Below, in pieces: positions 55,457-64,000 of a stretch of 64,000 nt of DNA. Numbering within the stretch: position 1 is the first letter of the stretch; each line of letters opens with the position of its first letter. Source of the stretch: Pseudoduganella umbonata (GTDB taxonomy: Bacteria; Pseudomonadota; Gammaproteobacteria; Burkholderiales; Burkholderiaceae_D); contig NZ_JACHXS010000012.1 of the NCBI RefSeq assembly GCF_014192225.1, positions 186,001 to 250,000 of the forward strand, written 5' to 3'. The translations under genes were made by a program, and so were the position numbers. The notes under the pieces are model-generated. The model was not told where the DNA came from. It searched no databases and was given only the letters and a program-made list of their open reading frames with translations.

Positions 55457-55951
55457 TCAAGTCAGCAACGGCGGCATCCACTCCATGCACAGATACAGGC
55501 CGTTGGCCCCGTTGAGCGTGAACCCGCAACGCTGGAACAAGCGCTGGGCACGGGTACCGGGCAGCACATCGAGCCGCACCGGCACGCGCATCCGCACGCC
55601 TTGCGCCTGCAGGCTGCGCAGCAGCCCCAGGCCGATCCCCCGGCTGCGGCATTCCGGCAGCAGGCTGATATCGAGGATGCGGATTTCGTCGGAGCCGTAA
55701 TTGACGTGCAGCGCGCCGATCGGCCGCTCGCGCTCGATGATGACGGCCGCGTCGGCATAAGGATAGTACGCATGGAGCTGCGTTTGCCGGGCGCGGAACT
55801 GCAGGGCCATCAGCAGGGCTTCCGTGGCGGTGTCGCAGGCACCCATCCGCTGGTCGGCGGTACGGGTGCTGGCATACAGCAGTTCCATGAAGGCCTGGTC
55901 GGCGGCTTCCGCCGGCCGCATTTCGATCGTGCGGGAAGTCCTGGTTGACAT
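55457..55951 (-). CDS. GNAT family N-acetyltransferase
   Basis: A 164-residue acetyltransferase. The acetyl-CoA-binding motif A is ISLLPECRSRGIGLGLLRSL; the upstream strand PIGALHVNYG and the C-terminal FQRCGFTLNGAN complete the GNAT fold. The acceptor is unknown (amine, protein or antibiotic). Start ATG 55951 has AAGGATGA just before it; an ATG two codons earlier is possible. It is transcribed towards the efflux operon and divergent from the TetR gene. Confidence 0.88.
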   Translation of the reverse strand: MSTRTSRTIEMRPAEAADQAFMELLYASTRTADQRMGACDTATEALLMALQFRARQTQLHAYYPYADAAVIIERERPIGALHVNYGSDEIRILDISLLPECRSRGIGLGLLRSLQAQGVRMRVPVRLDVLPGTRAQRLFQRCGFTLNGANGLYLCMEWMPPLLT

Positions 55952-56075
55952 GGTCATCCTTGCGCAAGTGGCGGTCGTAGAAAATGATAGCATCCGTGCG
56001 CGCGCACGGGCGATCCGTTTGACAAACCGGGGCGGCCAGCTGTAACAAATGTCGCCAGCGCCCCTGAAAGGCAGT

Positions 56076-56687
56076 ATGAGCAATACCGAAAAACGCCATC
56101 ACGACCCGGAAAAGGCGCGCCACCGGCGCCGCCAGGTGCTCGACGCGGCTGCCGCGTGCTTTGGCCGCAGCGGCTTCCACGGCGCCAGCATGGCCGAGAT
56201 ATCGAAGGCCGCCGGCATGAGTGCGGGCCACATCTATAACTACTTTGACAGCAAGGACGCGATCATCGCCGCCTTCGTCGAGGAAAACGTCGAACGCGTC
56301 AACGCACTGCTGCGCAACCTGGAGTCCAAGGAAGATCCGCTGGAGGCCTTGCTCGACGAAGTGCCGCGCAGTGTGCGCGACGATCTCGATCCGCAGACCT
56401 GGATCCTGCCGCTGGAAATCACGGCCGAAGCTTCGCGCAATCCAAGAATTGCCGCCGTGGTCCGCGATGCGGACGGCCGTACGTGCGCGCAGTTCCGCGC
56501 CATCCTGAAAAAGGGCCGCGAGCGCCATGGACTGCCCGTCGACGACGCTGTGCTCGGTGCGCGGATGAACGTTATCATCACGATGTTCCAGGGCCTGCCC
56601 GTGCGCGCCGTGCACAACCCGGACATGGACCCGGACATGCTGACCGAGTCGTTCCGCCTGGCGCTGCGAGCCCTGCTGTTCAGCTGA
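56076..56687 (+). CDS. TetR family transcriptional regulator
   Basis: A 203-residue repressor. The N-terminal helix-turn-helix is ACFGRSGFHGASMAEISKAAGMSAGHIYNYF (shown in part: HGASMAEISKAAGMSAG), preceded by a basic stretch KARHRRRQ. The C-terminal ligand domain is all helical. Start ATG 56076 follows GAAAGGCAG; an ATG nine codons upstream is less likely. The gene lies just past the RND efflux operon and may be its regulator, binding the palindrome at 49471. It could equally control the GNAT gene or the FAH-family gene that follows 18 bases later. Confidence 0.9.
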   Translation: MSNTEKRHHDPEKARHRRRQVLDAAAACFGRSGFHGASMAEISKAAGMSAGHIYNYFDSKDAIIAAFVEENVERVNALLRNLESKEDPLEALLDEVPRSVRDDLDPQTWILPLEITAEASRNPRIAAVVRDADGRTCAQFRAILKKGRERHGLPVDDAVLGARMNVIITMFQGLPVRAVHNPDMDPDMLTESFRLALRALLFS

Positions 56688-56705
56688 CACCATTCGAAGG
56701 AATCA

Positions 56706-57413
<708 letters not shown>

Positions 57414-57416
57414 TTT

Positions 57417-58265
57417 TTACAGGCGCGCGGCGATGGCCGACAGGCCTTCGAGCGCGCCGGCCGCCAGTCCCGCATCCAGCGGCGTTGGCACCTTCGGCTC
57501 GCGCGGATTGATCCGTACGAGCCGCCCGCCGCGCCGTATCACCTCTTCGCTGAAGCGCCGCACCGATGGAATCGCCGTGCCGGCACCCAGTTCGATGACG
57601 ACAGGCCGCTCGACCTTCTCCAGCCAGCGCGCCAGCCGCGCCGCCTGCCGTTCGCTGCGTTCCTCGATCCAGCCCCAGTCGCCGAACATCAGGATGTTCG
57701 GGCGTGCCAGGCCGCCGCAATGGAGACAGCGGGGGGCTTCGTTCGTCAACCTGCATGCCTGGGCGTCCACTTCGGGCGTGAATGCATCCGCTTCCCAGAT
57801 CGCATCGGTGCACGGCTCCAGGCATTGCAGGTAGTGGATCGAGCCGTGGCATTCGTGGACCTTGCCGGCGTCGAAGCCGGCTTTCTGGAACTGGCCGTCG
57901 ACGTTGCTGGTGAAGACGTGGTAGCCGTGCGGTTTCTTTTCGCCCCAGGTCTTCAGCAGCCTGAAACCGTCGTGCGGCATCGTGTCGCGGTAGAGGTTCA
58001 GGCGGTGGCCGTAGAAGCCCCAGGCCAGGTTCGGGTTTTCCTCGAACGTGGCGGGTGAGGCGGCGGTCGTGAACGCGATGCGCGCCGCACCGAGAGCCGG
58101 GTAGGCGCGCCAGAAGCCTTCGTTGCCGCGGAAGTCGGGGAGGCCGGAGTCGACGCCGATGCCGGCGCCGGCGGCCACGATCAGGGCGTCGGCCTGGCGG
58201 ATGATTTCGGCGGCGCGCTCGAGCTGGATATTGTCCAGCAGCGTGGGAGAGGATGGTGTCGTCAT
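57417..58265 (-). CDS. SIR2 family NAD-dependent protein deacetylase
   Basis: A 282-residue sirtuin-like enzyme. NAD motifs: AAGAGIGVDSGLPDFRG and TSNVDGQFQKAG (TQNID in classical sirtuins). The catalytic His is in ECHGSIHYLQC, and two CxnC pairs (LQCLEPC and CLHC) suggest a zinc site. It belongs to a subgroup with EGFWRAYP typical of Proteobacteria. It probably removes acyl groups from lysines using NAD. The C-terminal end reads almost into the FAH-family gene. Confidence 0.92.
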   Translation of the reverse strand: MTTPSSPTLLDNIQLERAAEIIRQADALIVAAGAGIGVDSGLPDFRGNEGFWRAYPALGAARIAFTTAASPATFEENPNLAWGFYGHRLNLYRDTMPHDGFRLLKTWGEKKPHGYHVFTSNVDGQFQKAGFDAGKVHECHGSIHYLQCLEPCTDAIWEADAFTPEVDAQACRLTNEAPRCLHCGGLARPNILMFGDWGWIEERSERQAARLARWLEKVERPVVIELGAGTAIPSVRRFSEEVIRRGGRLVRINPREPKVPTPLDAGLAAGALEGLSAIAARL

Positions 58266-58389
58266 CGTGCGATTCTAGCGCTGGTTGCCGCTGCGGGGAC
58301 GGCCTACGTTGATGCCGAAGAGCAAGGCTGCTCGTGTGCAAAATGGCATGGCAAAAACTCAAACCCCTCTGCTATAATCCTGCTCTCGT

Positions 58390-58466
<77 letters not shown>

Positions 58467-58481
58467 GAAGAATTAACGATA

Positions 58482-58513
58482 GGGGCCACTCTTTGGAGTG
58501 GCCCTTGTTGTTT
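58482..58513 (+). terminator. Terminator after tRNA-Pro
   Basis: GGGCCACTC and GAGTGGCCC form a perfect 9-base stem with loop TTTG, followed by TTGTTGTTT, 17 bases after the tRNA. Confidence 0.85.
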
Positions 58514-58566
58514 CCGGGTTGGGTAGCGTAGCGCGATAAGACGTAGCCTGAGCGCGCGAAGTGTGG

Positions 58567-60330
58567 TCAGCTGGCAGTTCCCGTGTCACTGGACTCGGAT
58601 TGCTCTTTCGACGCGCTTTCGCGGCTCCTGCCTGTCACTGGCTCCCACGAACGCAATCCCTGATCCTTGCTCAGCCTGATGCGATGAATCTTCATCGCAT
58701 CGATGACATCCGCTGTTCCAGGCGAGGCAACCAGCAGCGGCAGCGTTTGCGCCGCCTCCAGGAAGAATCGCTGGCGCTGCCCTTCAGCCTGGTCGATGAA
58801 TGCATCCGCCCACCATTCGGTAATCCGGTCGCTGGCGCGTTCCAATGCTGTTTGCGTCACCAGCCGATTGGATTTCTGGATATTGATCAGGCGTGCGGAA
58901 GGCATCAGGTTCCAGGCATCGCCGCAAGGCCAGGCTGCGAACGGGAAGCAATGATCGATATCGTACTCATCACCTAACCTGGCGCCAGTCCAGACGCAAT
59001 ATACCGTCTTGCCGGTTGCGCGAATGCGCTCGACCGCCGCCCTGGCGAAGGTCGTGTCGCGAAGTGGATCGGCCCAGGTGAGCAGCCTTTGTGCGAGCAT
59101 GCGCACGTCCGGCAACCGATCGGCGGAATAAGCCTCGATCAGCCTGACCCACTCGGCCACCAGTACGGGTTCGATCCACACGTTGTAATGCGTCAGCGCC
59201 TGCCAGATATCGAGCGGCACATGAAAGTCGCCAAAGCCCCACAGGAACGGTTCGTCAATTTGCAGTTGTGACGGCGTAGATGTCTGCCTGCGCCAGTCGA
59301 TCTTGAAAATCGGATTGTCGCTGGCCGGCCAGCGCAGGTACGTCGCGGGCATACGGCGAATCAGGTGCGAAATCTCCGTCAGGCTGCGATGCAGGTGCCT
59401 CCCGGTATCGCCCATGAACACGGAACCGATACCCAGTTCGATGGGAGCAACCTGCCTGAGCGCATGGAAGTTATCGGTGACGAATCCAGGCCCGGTTCCC
59501 AGGCGTGACGGCGGCATCTGCGGTAACTGGTTTTCGATCAGCGGCTTGTACATGCGCAGCCAGAACAGCGATACGAGTCCCAGCGGAATTACCACCGATT
59601 CTGCTTCGTGGCGGACAAGGCCTGCCGCGGTGTCGGCGATCCGGGCGATAACGCGCAGGAGCGCGATCTTGTAGGTGGACGCCTTCTCGTCGGCCAGTAT
59701 CAGGTGCCGAAGCAGGGGCAGGGCGCCGAGGCCGTCGTCGGGCAATCCCAGCACGACGTTCGTCCACGACACTTCGCTGCGTCCCAGCTTGTCGGGGCTG
59801 TCGTTGGCCTGAACGATGCGCAGCCCGAATTGCCGGGCAAGTGCCGCCAGCTCTTGCAATGACACTTCATGCATTGCCCGCTCGGTATCCGGCGCGCCGA
59901 GACGAAGACTGATGGCGATGCGGCCGTTGGGTGCCAGCAGCGTCGCCAGCTTGCGCAGCGAACGCTGGCGGTCCGCCGGGCGAATGTGCATCCAGACCGC
60001 CGACAGCAGGATGAGATCGAATCTCAGGCCGAGCCGCGGTACCTTGGCAAGGTCCGGCAGGCTGTCGGGCAGCCAGCGGATCTTGTCCGCTGGGTGAAGC
60101 CGGCGAGCCTGGGCAAGCATCGCGTCGGACGGATCGACGGCAACGACTTCGTATCCGTTCGCCGCGAACCAGGCTGCGTCCCGGCCGGAGCCGGCGCCGA
60201 CGTCGAGCACTATTCCCCCAGGCGGCGGAAGCAGGTCCAGCAAGCCGGCATGCACCTCGTTGAAATCCAGGGATTCATACTGGTCCGCCAGCCGGGCCGC
60301 ATGTTGTTCGTAGTAGGGGATCGACGTCAT
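58567..60330 (-). CDS. SAM methyltransferase-HNH endonuclease-like fusion protein
   Basis: A 587-residue protein. The first 180 residues are a class I methyltransferase: motif I IVLDVGAGSGRDAAWFAA, motif II acidic in VVAVDPSD, and later LLAPNGRIAISLRLG. A middle helical region (LILADEKASTYKIALLRVIARI, shown in part: DEKASTYKIALLRVI) follows. Near residue 460-500 is an HNH-like motif: Asp-His in DEYDIDHCFPF, Asn in AWNLMPS, and a final Asn/Lys in NIQKSNRL. So it couples methyl transfer with a nuclease-type domain. The start at 60330 fits the methyltransferase fold. No defence partners are seen nearby. Confidence 0.8.
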   Translation of the reverse strand: MTSIPYYEQHAARLADQYESLDFNEVHAGLLDLLPPPGGIVLDVGAGSGRDAAWFAANGYEVVAVDPSDAMLAQARRLHPADKIRWLPDSLPDLAKVPRLGLRFDLILLSAVWMHIRPADRQRSLRKLATLLAPNGRIAISLRLGAPDTERAMHEVSLQELAALARQFGLRIVQANDSPDKLGRSEVSWTNVVLGLPDDGLGALPLLRHLILADEKASTYKIALLRVIARIADTAAGLVRHEAESVVIPLGLVSLFWLRMYKPLIENQLPQMPPSRLGTGPGFVTDNFHALRQVAPIELGIGSVFMGDTGRHLHRSLTEISHLIRRMPATYLRWPASDNPIFKIDWRRQTSTPSQLQIDEPFLWGFGDFHVPLDIWQALTHYNVWIEPVLVAEWVRLIEAYSADRLPDVRMLAQRLLTWADPLRDTTFARAAVERIRATGKTVYCVWTGARLGDEYDIDHCFPFAAWPCGDAWNLMPSARLINIQKSNRLVTQTALERASDRITEWWADAFIDQAEGQRQRFFLEAAQTLPLLVASPGTADVIDAMKIHRIRLSKDQGLRSWEPVTGRSRESASKEQSESSDTGTAS

Positions 60331-60469
60331 CGACTGTTTGTTGTTTTCGGTAGCGATAAGAGATTTTAGTCTGAGCGGCGTCAATACGGACCAGATTGCG
60401 ACGAGGATTCCCGACGATACACACCAGTGATATTATTGTTTTTCTGATAAATATCATGCCTCGGCATTG

Positions 60470-61837
60470 ATGGACCGCAGTCGCATTCTCACCGTCAGGC
60501 AGGCGTGGATGAGCGAGGAGTTTGGCTTGTTACTGAACAGTAAAGAGCAAATGCACTTCTGGCGGGAACTGGAGCGGGTCGAACAATGGCTGAGTACCGG
60601 CGCCGGCGCTGCTGCCGGCCGCGTCTATGACAGCATGGGGCGGCCCGGCGAACAAGCATTCGCCAACTACGGCAACCAGCTGGTTGCCGGGGTTGCCCGG
60701 GTCGACCGTGTACGTGATGCACTCGACCAATCCGCCCCCATCGCAAAACGGCTGGTAATGCAACAGCTGTCGGGTATCGGTCTTTCCGCTGTGTGGGACA
60801 TCCTGATCGCCGCCTGCAAGGAAATCGCGCTGTACTATGGCGGCTCGGTAGTTGCCGGCGCAGTCGTCGGCGGTGCAATCGGCAGCCTTGCTTTTGGCGT
60901 CGGCGCTGTGCCGGGTGCCGTGATCGGTACAGCGGCCGGGGCGCAGGTCGGAATGTGGGTGCTGGCATTCCTGGGACTGAAAGAGCTGGCTGAAGGGCTC
61001 GGTAAAATGTTTCCCGCCGCGCTGGAGCATTACGAGCGAGGCTTCCGCGAAGCGTGGGGAGCCGTGGCCGAGAACCGGCGCGACATGTGGAACAGCGCCA
61101 CTTTGCCTTCCGGAAATAGCCACGCGGGTGCATGGCATATGGCGCAAGGGCATGTCATCCTGGTGACGGCGATCCTGACTGCGTTGGTGGCTTATCTGAC
61201 GCGCGGGAGAGGCAATAAAGCCTTGCTGATGCAGGAGATACGCGAGAGCCGGAAATTGGGGCCGAAGTTTGCGGACTGGCTGGCTGAGAACGAAGACAGA
61301 CTGATCGCTCAGCCGCAGTTGCAGACCCGGCCGAATAATTCGGTTGCCATGGTAATGGAGGAGTCGTCGTCAAACAGGGGGCATGGTACGCCTGTCGGAT
61401 GGAATAGCGCCGCTGTCGATGCTGATGGGGCAAATCCCGCAGGCCCTGTGTCTTTCGCTAACCGTATTCCTGACGAGAAGTTCAGCATCGAACCTGTTCC
61501 GATTCTTAGTGCCGAACAGGCATTGCGCACGGCAGGGAAAATCCTCTACGTTGTAAAAGCAGACGGATCATTGGTTATTGCTCGCACGAATAGTGATAAC
61601 CTGTTTGGTCACTTCGACTTGGCAAGAGGGGCAAATATTCTGGCTGGTGGCGAGGGGCGCATTTATTCTGGGCAAGTGAAGACATTGGATAACGCTTCGG
61701 GTCATTACCTGCCGGTAGGGCAGTCTGCCCGGGATGCCGCTATCAATGCCTTTCGAAATGCAGGGTTCAAGGTGCCGGAAACGGCATACGTTGAGAAGGT
61801 CTATGACTTCAAGCTTGGAAAGTGGGTGCCAAAGTGA
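60470..61837 (+). CDS. Polymorphic toxin-like protein with N-terminal membrane domain
   Basis: A 455-residue protein. Residues about 80-180 contain Gly/Ala-rich hydrophobic segments (GGSVVAGAVVGGAIGSLAFG, GAQVGMWVLAFLGLKELAEG) and a further hydrophobic helix near 225, like the DUF6861-type N-terminal module of T6SS-linked toxins (from memory). The C-terminal about 120 residues carry FGHFDLARGANILAGGEG and DNASGHYLPVGQSARD, a pattern I recall from polymorphic-toxin ends. The C-terminal part is distinctly AT-richer than the N-terminal part, a frequent sign of a swapped toxin tip. It is followed by an overlapping small acidic gene, a probable immunity protein. Confidence 0.72.
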   Translation: MDRSRILTVRQAWMSEEFGLLLNSKEQMHFWRELERVEQWLSTGAGAAAGRVYDSMGRPGEQAFANYGNQLVAGVARVDRVRDALDQSAPIAKRLVMQQLSGIGLSAVWDILIAACKEIALYYGGSVVAGAVVGGAIGSLAFGVGAVPGAVIGTAAGAQVGMWVLAFLGLKELAEGLGKMFPAALEHYERGFREAWGAVAENRRDMWNSATLPSGNSHAGAWHMAQGHVILVTAILTALVAYLTRGRGNKALLMQEIRESRKLGPKFADWLAENEDRLIAQPQLQTRPNNSVAMVMEESSSNRGHGTPVGWNSAAVDADGANPAGPVSFANRIPDEKFSIEPVPILSAEQALRTAGKILYVVKADGSLVIARTNSDNLFGHFDLARGANILAGGEGRIYSGQVKTLDNASGHYLPVGQSARDAAINAFRNAGFKVPETAYVEKVYDFKLGKWVPK

Positions 61838-62229
61838 ACGAATCTATTGACCGTGAGTTTGATGCTATTTCGCAAAAGCTGATTAATGCCTGTGCAGACC
61901 CGACGTTCGGAGAAGATCGCCTTGAGCCGTTGTATGTTCAGTTTCTAGAATTCCTGTCTCGGAATGAAGAGAGCCGGCAGCAACTTGTTGCGCGAATCCT
62001 GCAGACAATGAAAAAGTATCGTACAGCGCGGGAAGTTAAAGGTCGATTATTACCGGGTACAGCGATTGCGTATGCCATGCATGAGTTGCGATGGCCCGAG
62101 ATTTACGATTTTGCCGAAGCGGAAAACCGGGAGTATTACGTCAAGCGCATGGAAACATTAATGTCGAATCTGATCGACGCCTATTCGGATGATTGGGAAG
62201 ATAGATTTTTTTATGAGAGGTTCCAATAG
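61834..62229 (+). CDS. Probable immunity protein of the adjacent toxin
   Basis: A 131-residue acidic, helical protein (SIDREFDAISQKLINACADP, MSNLIDAYSDDWEDRFFYER). I do not recognise the family. Start GTG 61834 overlaps the toxin stop (GTGA); a GTG four codons earlier is also possible. The tight overlap, small size and acidity fit an immunity gene. GC content is low for this genome. Confidence 0.65.
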   Translation: MNESIDREFDAISQKLINACADPTFGEDRLEPLYVQFLEFLSRNEESRQQLVARILQTMKKYRTAREVKGRLLPGTAIAYAMHELRWPEIYDFAEAENREYYVKRMETLMSNLIDAYSDDWEDRFFYERFQ

Positions 62230-62467
62230 TGCCGGTATGATGCGAAAGCTTCGCCGCGTACTCAACCTGGAGCCAGCGGCATGGCTAGGACGATGACTTT
62301 ACGACGACTGCTGTAGCGTCAGACTATATCCTTCGCGGCATCCGAGGAGTACAAACAACTGTGCAGATGTCCACGGTTAGGCGTGTGCAATGGGTCGTCA
62401 TCAAAGAACTGAAATTATGACGTCGTCATTCCCAAGCGGCGGGCGCCAATGTCCTTAAAAGATTTGT
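62230..62467. other. 238-bp non-coding stretch in the toxin/immunity island
   Basis: No convincing gene. Short fragments with mixed base composition suggest remains of a recombination joint between the first immunity gene and the next one. Confidence 0.5.
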
Positions 62468-62872
62468 ATGACTGAAACGACTTTGGCTGAGTTTGAAAAA
62501 TCTATTGGTGACGAGGGATCATTCTGGCATGATTACAATTTGCAAGTTTCTTCCCGATTATTGGCTCATTTTTCAATAGATGATTGGGCAGACTTAAAGA
62601 AAGTTATTCTGGCTCGCCCACGATACTGGCAAGAGCGATGTGCTGAAGCAATCGGGTATATGGAAAGCACGGATGCTATGGATCTTCTGATTTCATTTCT
62701 TGAGTCGCCATATATCTCGGTTGCGGCAATTGCTGCGAGTGAACTTGATAATATGTCTATTTCTGTTCCTGAAGTACTTAGAAATAGGCTTTCAGAAATA
62801 CTCGAATATTTAAAGAAAAGTGGAAGCTCACGATGTGATGACGTGCGGAGGTTGATTGCGCGACAAGTGTAA
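62468..62872 (+). CDS. Small HEAT-like protein, possible immunity protein
   Basis: A 134-residue acidic, all-helical protein (ARPRYWQERCAEAIGYMES, then MDLLISFLESPYISVAAIAA), with a repeat-like helix pattern recalling HEAT units. I do not recognise a specific family. The gene is AT-rich (many AAA, TTT, ATT codons) in strong contrast to the genome average, indicating transfer. Its place after a toxin-immunity pair suggests an orphan immunity gene (inference). Confidence 0.6.
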   Translation: MTETTLAEFEKSIGDEGSFWHDYNLQVSSRLLAHFSIDDWADLKKVILARPRYWQERCAEAIGYMESTDAMDLLISFLESPYISVAAIAASELDNMSISVPEVLRNRLSEILEYLKKSGSSRCDDVRRLIARQV

Positions 62873-62958
62873 GGTTGGCGCAATCAGCGCAGACAGAGTC
62901 ATACGAATCTAACGCCGTTACGGTGAGCGGAAAATCATGCAATTTTTTGGCGATTTGG

Positions 62959-63270
62959 ATGAGTAAATTTAAATTGCTTGATTACTTGATTGGTTCTGTT
63001 TATGCAGTCGATCTTGGTCTTTCTGAAGACGAGGGGCAGGGGCTGTATGTGAGGATGCTAGCCAATGTCGATTGGCGCTCTCGAATTTCGGAAGAAATAA
63101 ATCTTGCATTTTTGGACACGAATTTTTCGTGGAAAGCATTTTTCGATGAGCACGGTCTTTATGCTGCCGATAGCGAGAGGGAAGCGCGGATTTATGCGGA
63201 GAAAATAATCCTCGAACCGCTGAGATCAAAGGGGGAAAAGTGGGATGATGGGAGCTTAACGAATGGATAA
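62959..63270 (+). CDS. Small acidic protein, possible orphan immunity protein
   Basis: A 103-residue acidic protein (MSKFKLLDYLIGSVYAVDLG, then LYVRMLANVDWRSRISEEI). No family recognised. ATG 62959 was chosen; the frame stays open 28 codons further upstream to a TTG at 62875, immediately after the previous gene. AT-rich like its neighbour. Third small gene in a row behind the toxin, consistent with an immunity array. Confidence 0.5.
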   Translation: MSKFKLLDYLIGSVYAVDLGLSEDEGQGLYVRMLANVDWRSRISEEINLAFLDTNFSWKAFFDEHGLYAADSEREARIYAEKIILEPLRSKGEKWDDGSLTNG

Positions 63271-63400
63271 CAGTCGTCCGCGAGACGAACCGACGTTGCA
63301 AAGGCGGAGTGACGCGTAATGATTTTATGCGTCATCGGTTCATGCGGGGTCTGAGTACGGAAGACATGGGAGTCCTTTGAAATTGCAAGATTGCGGACTT

Positions 63401-63739
63401 ATGACTTTCAAATGCATAATAAGAAATATATTCAAGCTGCGGGACGGTATGACCGTACTCGCCTGTGAGGGTGATGTGGCTGGTTTTTCCACGCCCGCGG
63501 GGCTTAGCGGCAAAGTTGTACAGTACGGCGAGCTGCGCCGGTCGATTCGTCTCAGTGGCGAGCGAAGAACGCTGAATCAATCCCGTCTTAAACTCGTTCC
63601 GGCTTTTGAAACCTTTGAGGATGTTCGGCTTACGGTCGAGGAAGCGGAGAGCGGCACCTGGATGCCCGCGATGCGCGCGGCAGGATCGATGCGATTGACT
63701 CGGGGAGCGTGGGGTACGACGTGGCGGTGGGCAAGCTGA
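63401..63739 (+). CDS. Small beta-rich protein, possibly frameshifted
   Basis: The reading from MTFKCIIRNIFKLRDGMTVL through VVQYGELRRSIRLSGERRTL to EDVRLTVEEAESGTW looks like a genuine small beta-barrel domain of about 85 residues. After about position 63660 the frame continues as MPAMRAAGSMRLTRGAWG, which has no coding character, while frame 1 reads as a plausible protein end (see next entry). Thus the gene may be intact only in its first 260 bases. Function unknown. Confidence 0.4.
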   Translation: MTFKCIIRNIFKLRDGMTVLACEGDVAGFSTPAGLSGKVVQYGELRRSIRLSGERRTLNQSRLKLVPAFETFEDVRLTVEEAESGTWMPAMRAAGSMRLTRGAWGTTWRWAS

Positions 63740-63777
63740 TCGGCGTGCCGGATGCGCATGGGGACATGATCTTCTGA
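63655..63777 (+). pseudogene. Possible 3' fragment of a broken gene
   Basis: In frame 1 the sequence reads HLDARDARGRIDAIDSGSVG and DVAVGKLIGVPDAHGDMIF before TGA at 63775. The fragment has good coding composition but no start or upstream part in frame. It looks like the tail of a gene lost by deletion or frameshift. The family is not recognised. Confidence 0.35.
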
Positions 63778-63865
63778 TTCCTGGCACTTGCCCGCCTTTG
63801 GTGCCGGCGAGGCTGGTATCGAAGCAGTGGCGCTGGTTTCGACACCAGCGCCGGTGTGGCTGGCG

Positions 63866-64000
63866 TTACTTCGCTGCCGCGTCCGAACCAGCCGCCAGTC
63901 CCTTGGCCAGCACATCGGCCACGGTTGCATTCAAATCCTGCCCCGTTTCCGTGGCCAGCGCCTGCAACTGCTTGACCAGCTCGCTGTTCAGTTTCACGGC
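63866..64000 (-). CDS. 3' end of a small protein, start beyond the window
   Basis: The last 44 residues read AVKLNSELVKQLQALATETG then QDLNATVADVLAKGLAAGSD, a helical pattern similar to small ribbon-helix-helix or histone-like regulators. The gene runs off the right edge. The stop codon TAA is at 63866-63868. Confidence 0.55.
   Translation of the reverse strand, partial: AVKLNSELVKQLQALATETGQDLNATVADVLAKGLAAGSDAAAK

Noticed and set aside
63825..63855. Terminator hairpin GCGCTGGT/ACCAGCGC
   Set aside because: The 8-base stem is real, but no T-run follows on either strand, so termination cannot be supported.

Overview
This window is chromosomal DNA from a high-GC Gram-negative betaproteobacterium. 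The best fit is the Oxalobacteraceae (Massilia, Duganella or Pseudoduganella type). That placement rests on the gene families and pairings seen: a tryptophan halogenase with SapC and DUF6445, alaA next to hom, glrK-qseG-glrR, a complete aryl polyene cluster, and the CsgG/DUF4810/GNA1162 lipoprotein set. Codons have strongly GC-rich third positions except in a few islands. No rRNA, CRISPR array, intact insertion sequence, integrase or replication origin was found.

Layout. 1-2.7 kb: 3' end of a tryptophan halogenase, then SapC and a DUF6445 protein in one operon. 2.7-6.1 kb (minus): a translationally coupled operon of an MBL-fold hydrolase, a GAF/GspE-like ATPase with damaged catalytic motifs, and a small membrane protein. 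6.3-10.2 kb: a copper module of copA, cueR and a CopZ-like chaperone, with two CueR-type promoters, an in-frame triplication of the cueR start region, and a GST in between. 10.2-12.1 kb: a LytS/LytR-type two-component pair. 12.2-19.9 kb: housekeeping genes (esterase, PhoH, peroxiredoxin, Mth938-like protein, AlaA, homoserine dehydrogenase, BON protein). 20.1-23.5 kb: glrK-qseG-glrR, a sigma-54-linked signalling operon.

23.98-43.55 kb holds the main system, an aryl polyene (APE) pigment cluster. It has about 18 mostly overlapping plus-strand genes, followed by a minus-strand polysaccharide deacetylase and a methyltransferase. The cluster encodes a chain-length factor, acyltransferases, two ACPs, an AMP ligase fused to a hotdog dehydratase half, an ammonia lyase, a thioesterase, LolA-like and MMPL export proteins, a ketosynthase fused to the other dehydratase half, a ketoreductase, a second ketosynthase and a phosphopantetheinyl transferase. 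It also has a halogenase-like flavoprotein, so a halogenated pigment is possible.

43.86-46.2 kb: a lower-GC four-gene lipoprotein operon (CsgG-like, PEGA-like, DUF4810, GNA1162-like). 46.3-49.1 kb: an MFS-acyltransferase fusion and an orphan lipoprotein. 49.5-55.3 kb: an RND efflux operon behind a palindromic operator, with a TetR gene a little downstream. 55.4-58.5 kb: GNAT, TetR, FAH-family hydrolase, SIR2 and tRNA-Pro(GGG). 58.6-63.8 kb is an accessory stretch: a methyltransferase-HNH fusion, a probable polymorphic toxin with immunity-like genes of low GC, and decayed fragments. The window ends inside a small minus-strand gene.

Two families of dispersed palindromes lie between genes: one built on GGGGACTGTCCCC (13.15, 19.3, 49.2 and 49.35 kb) and one built on GGTGTCGGACACC (41.66 and 55.36 kb).
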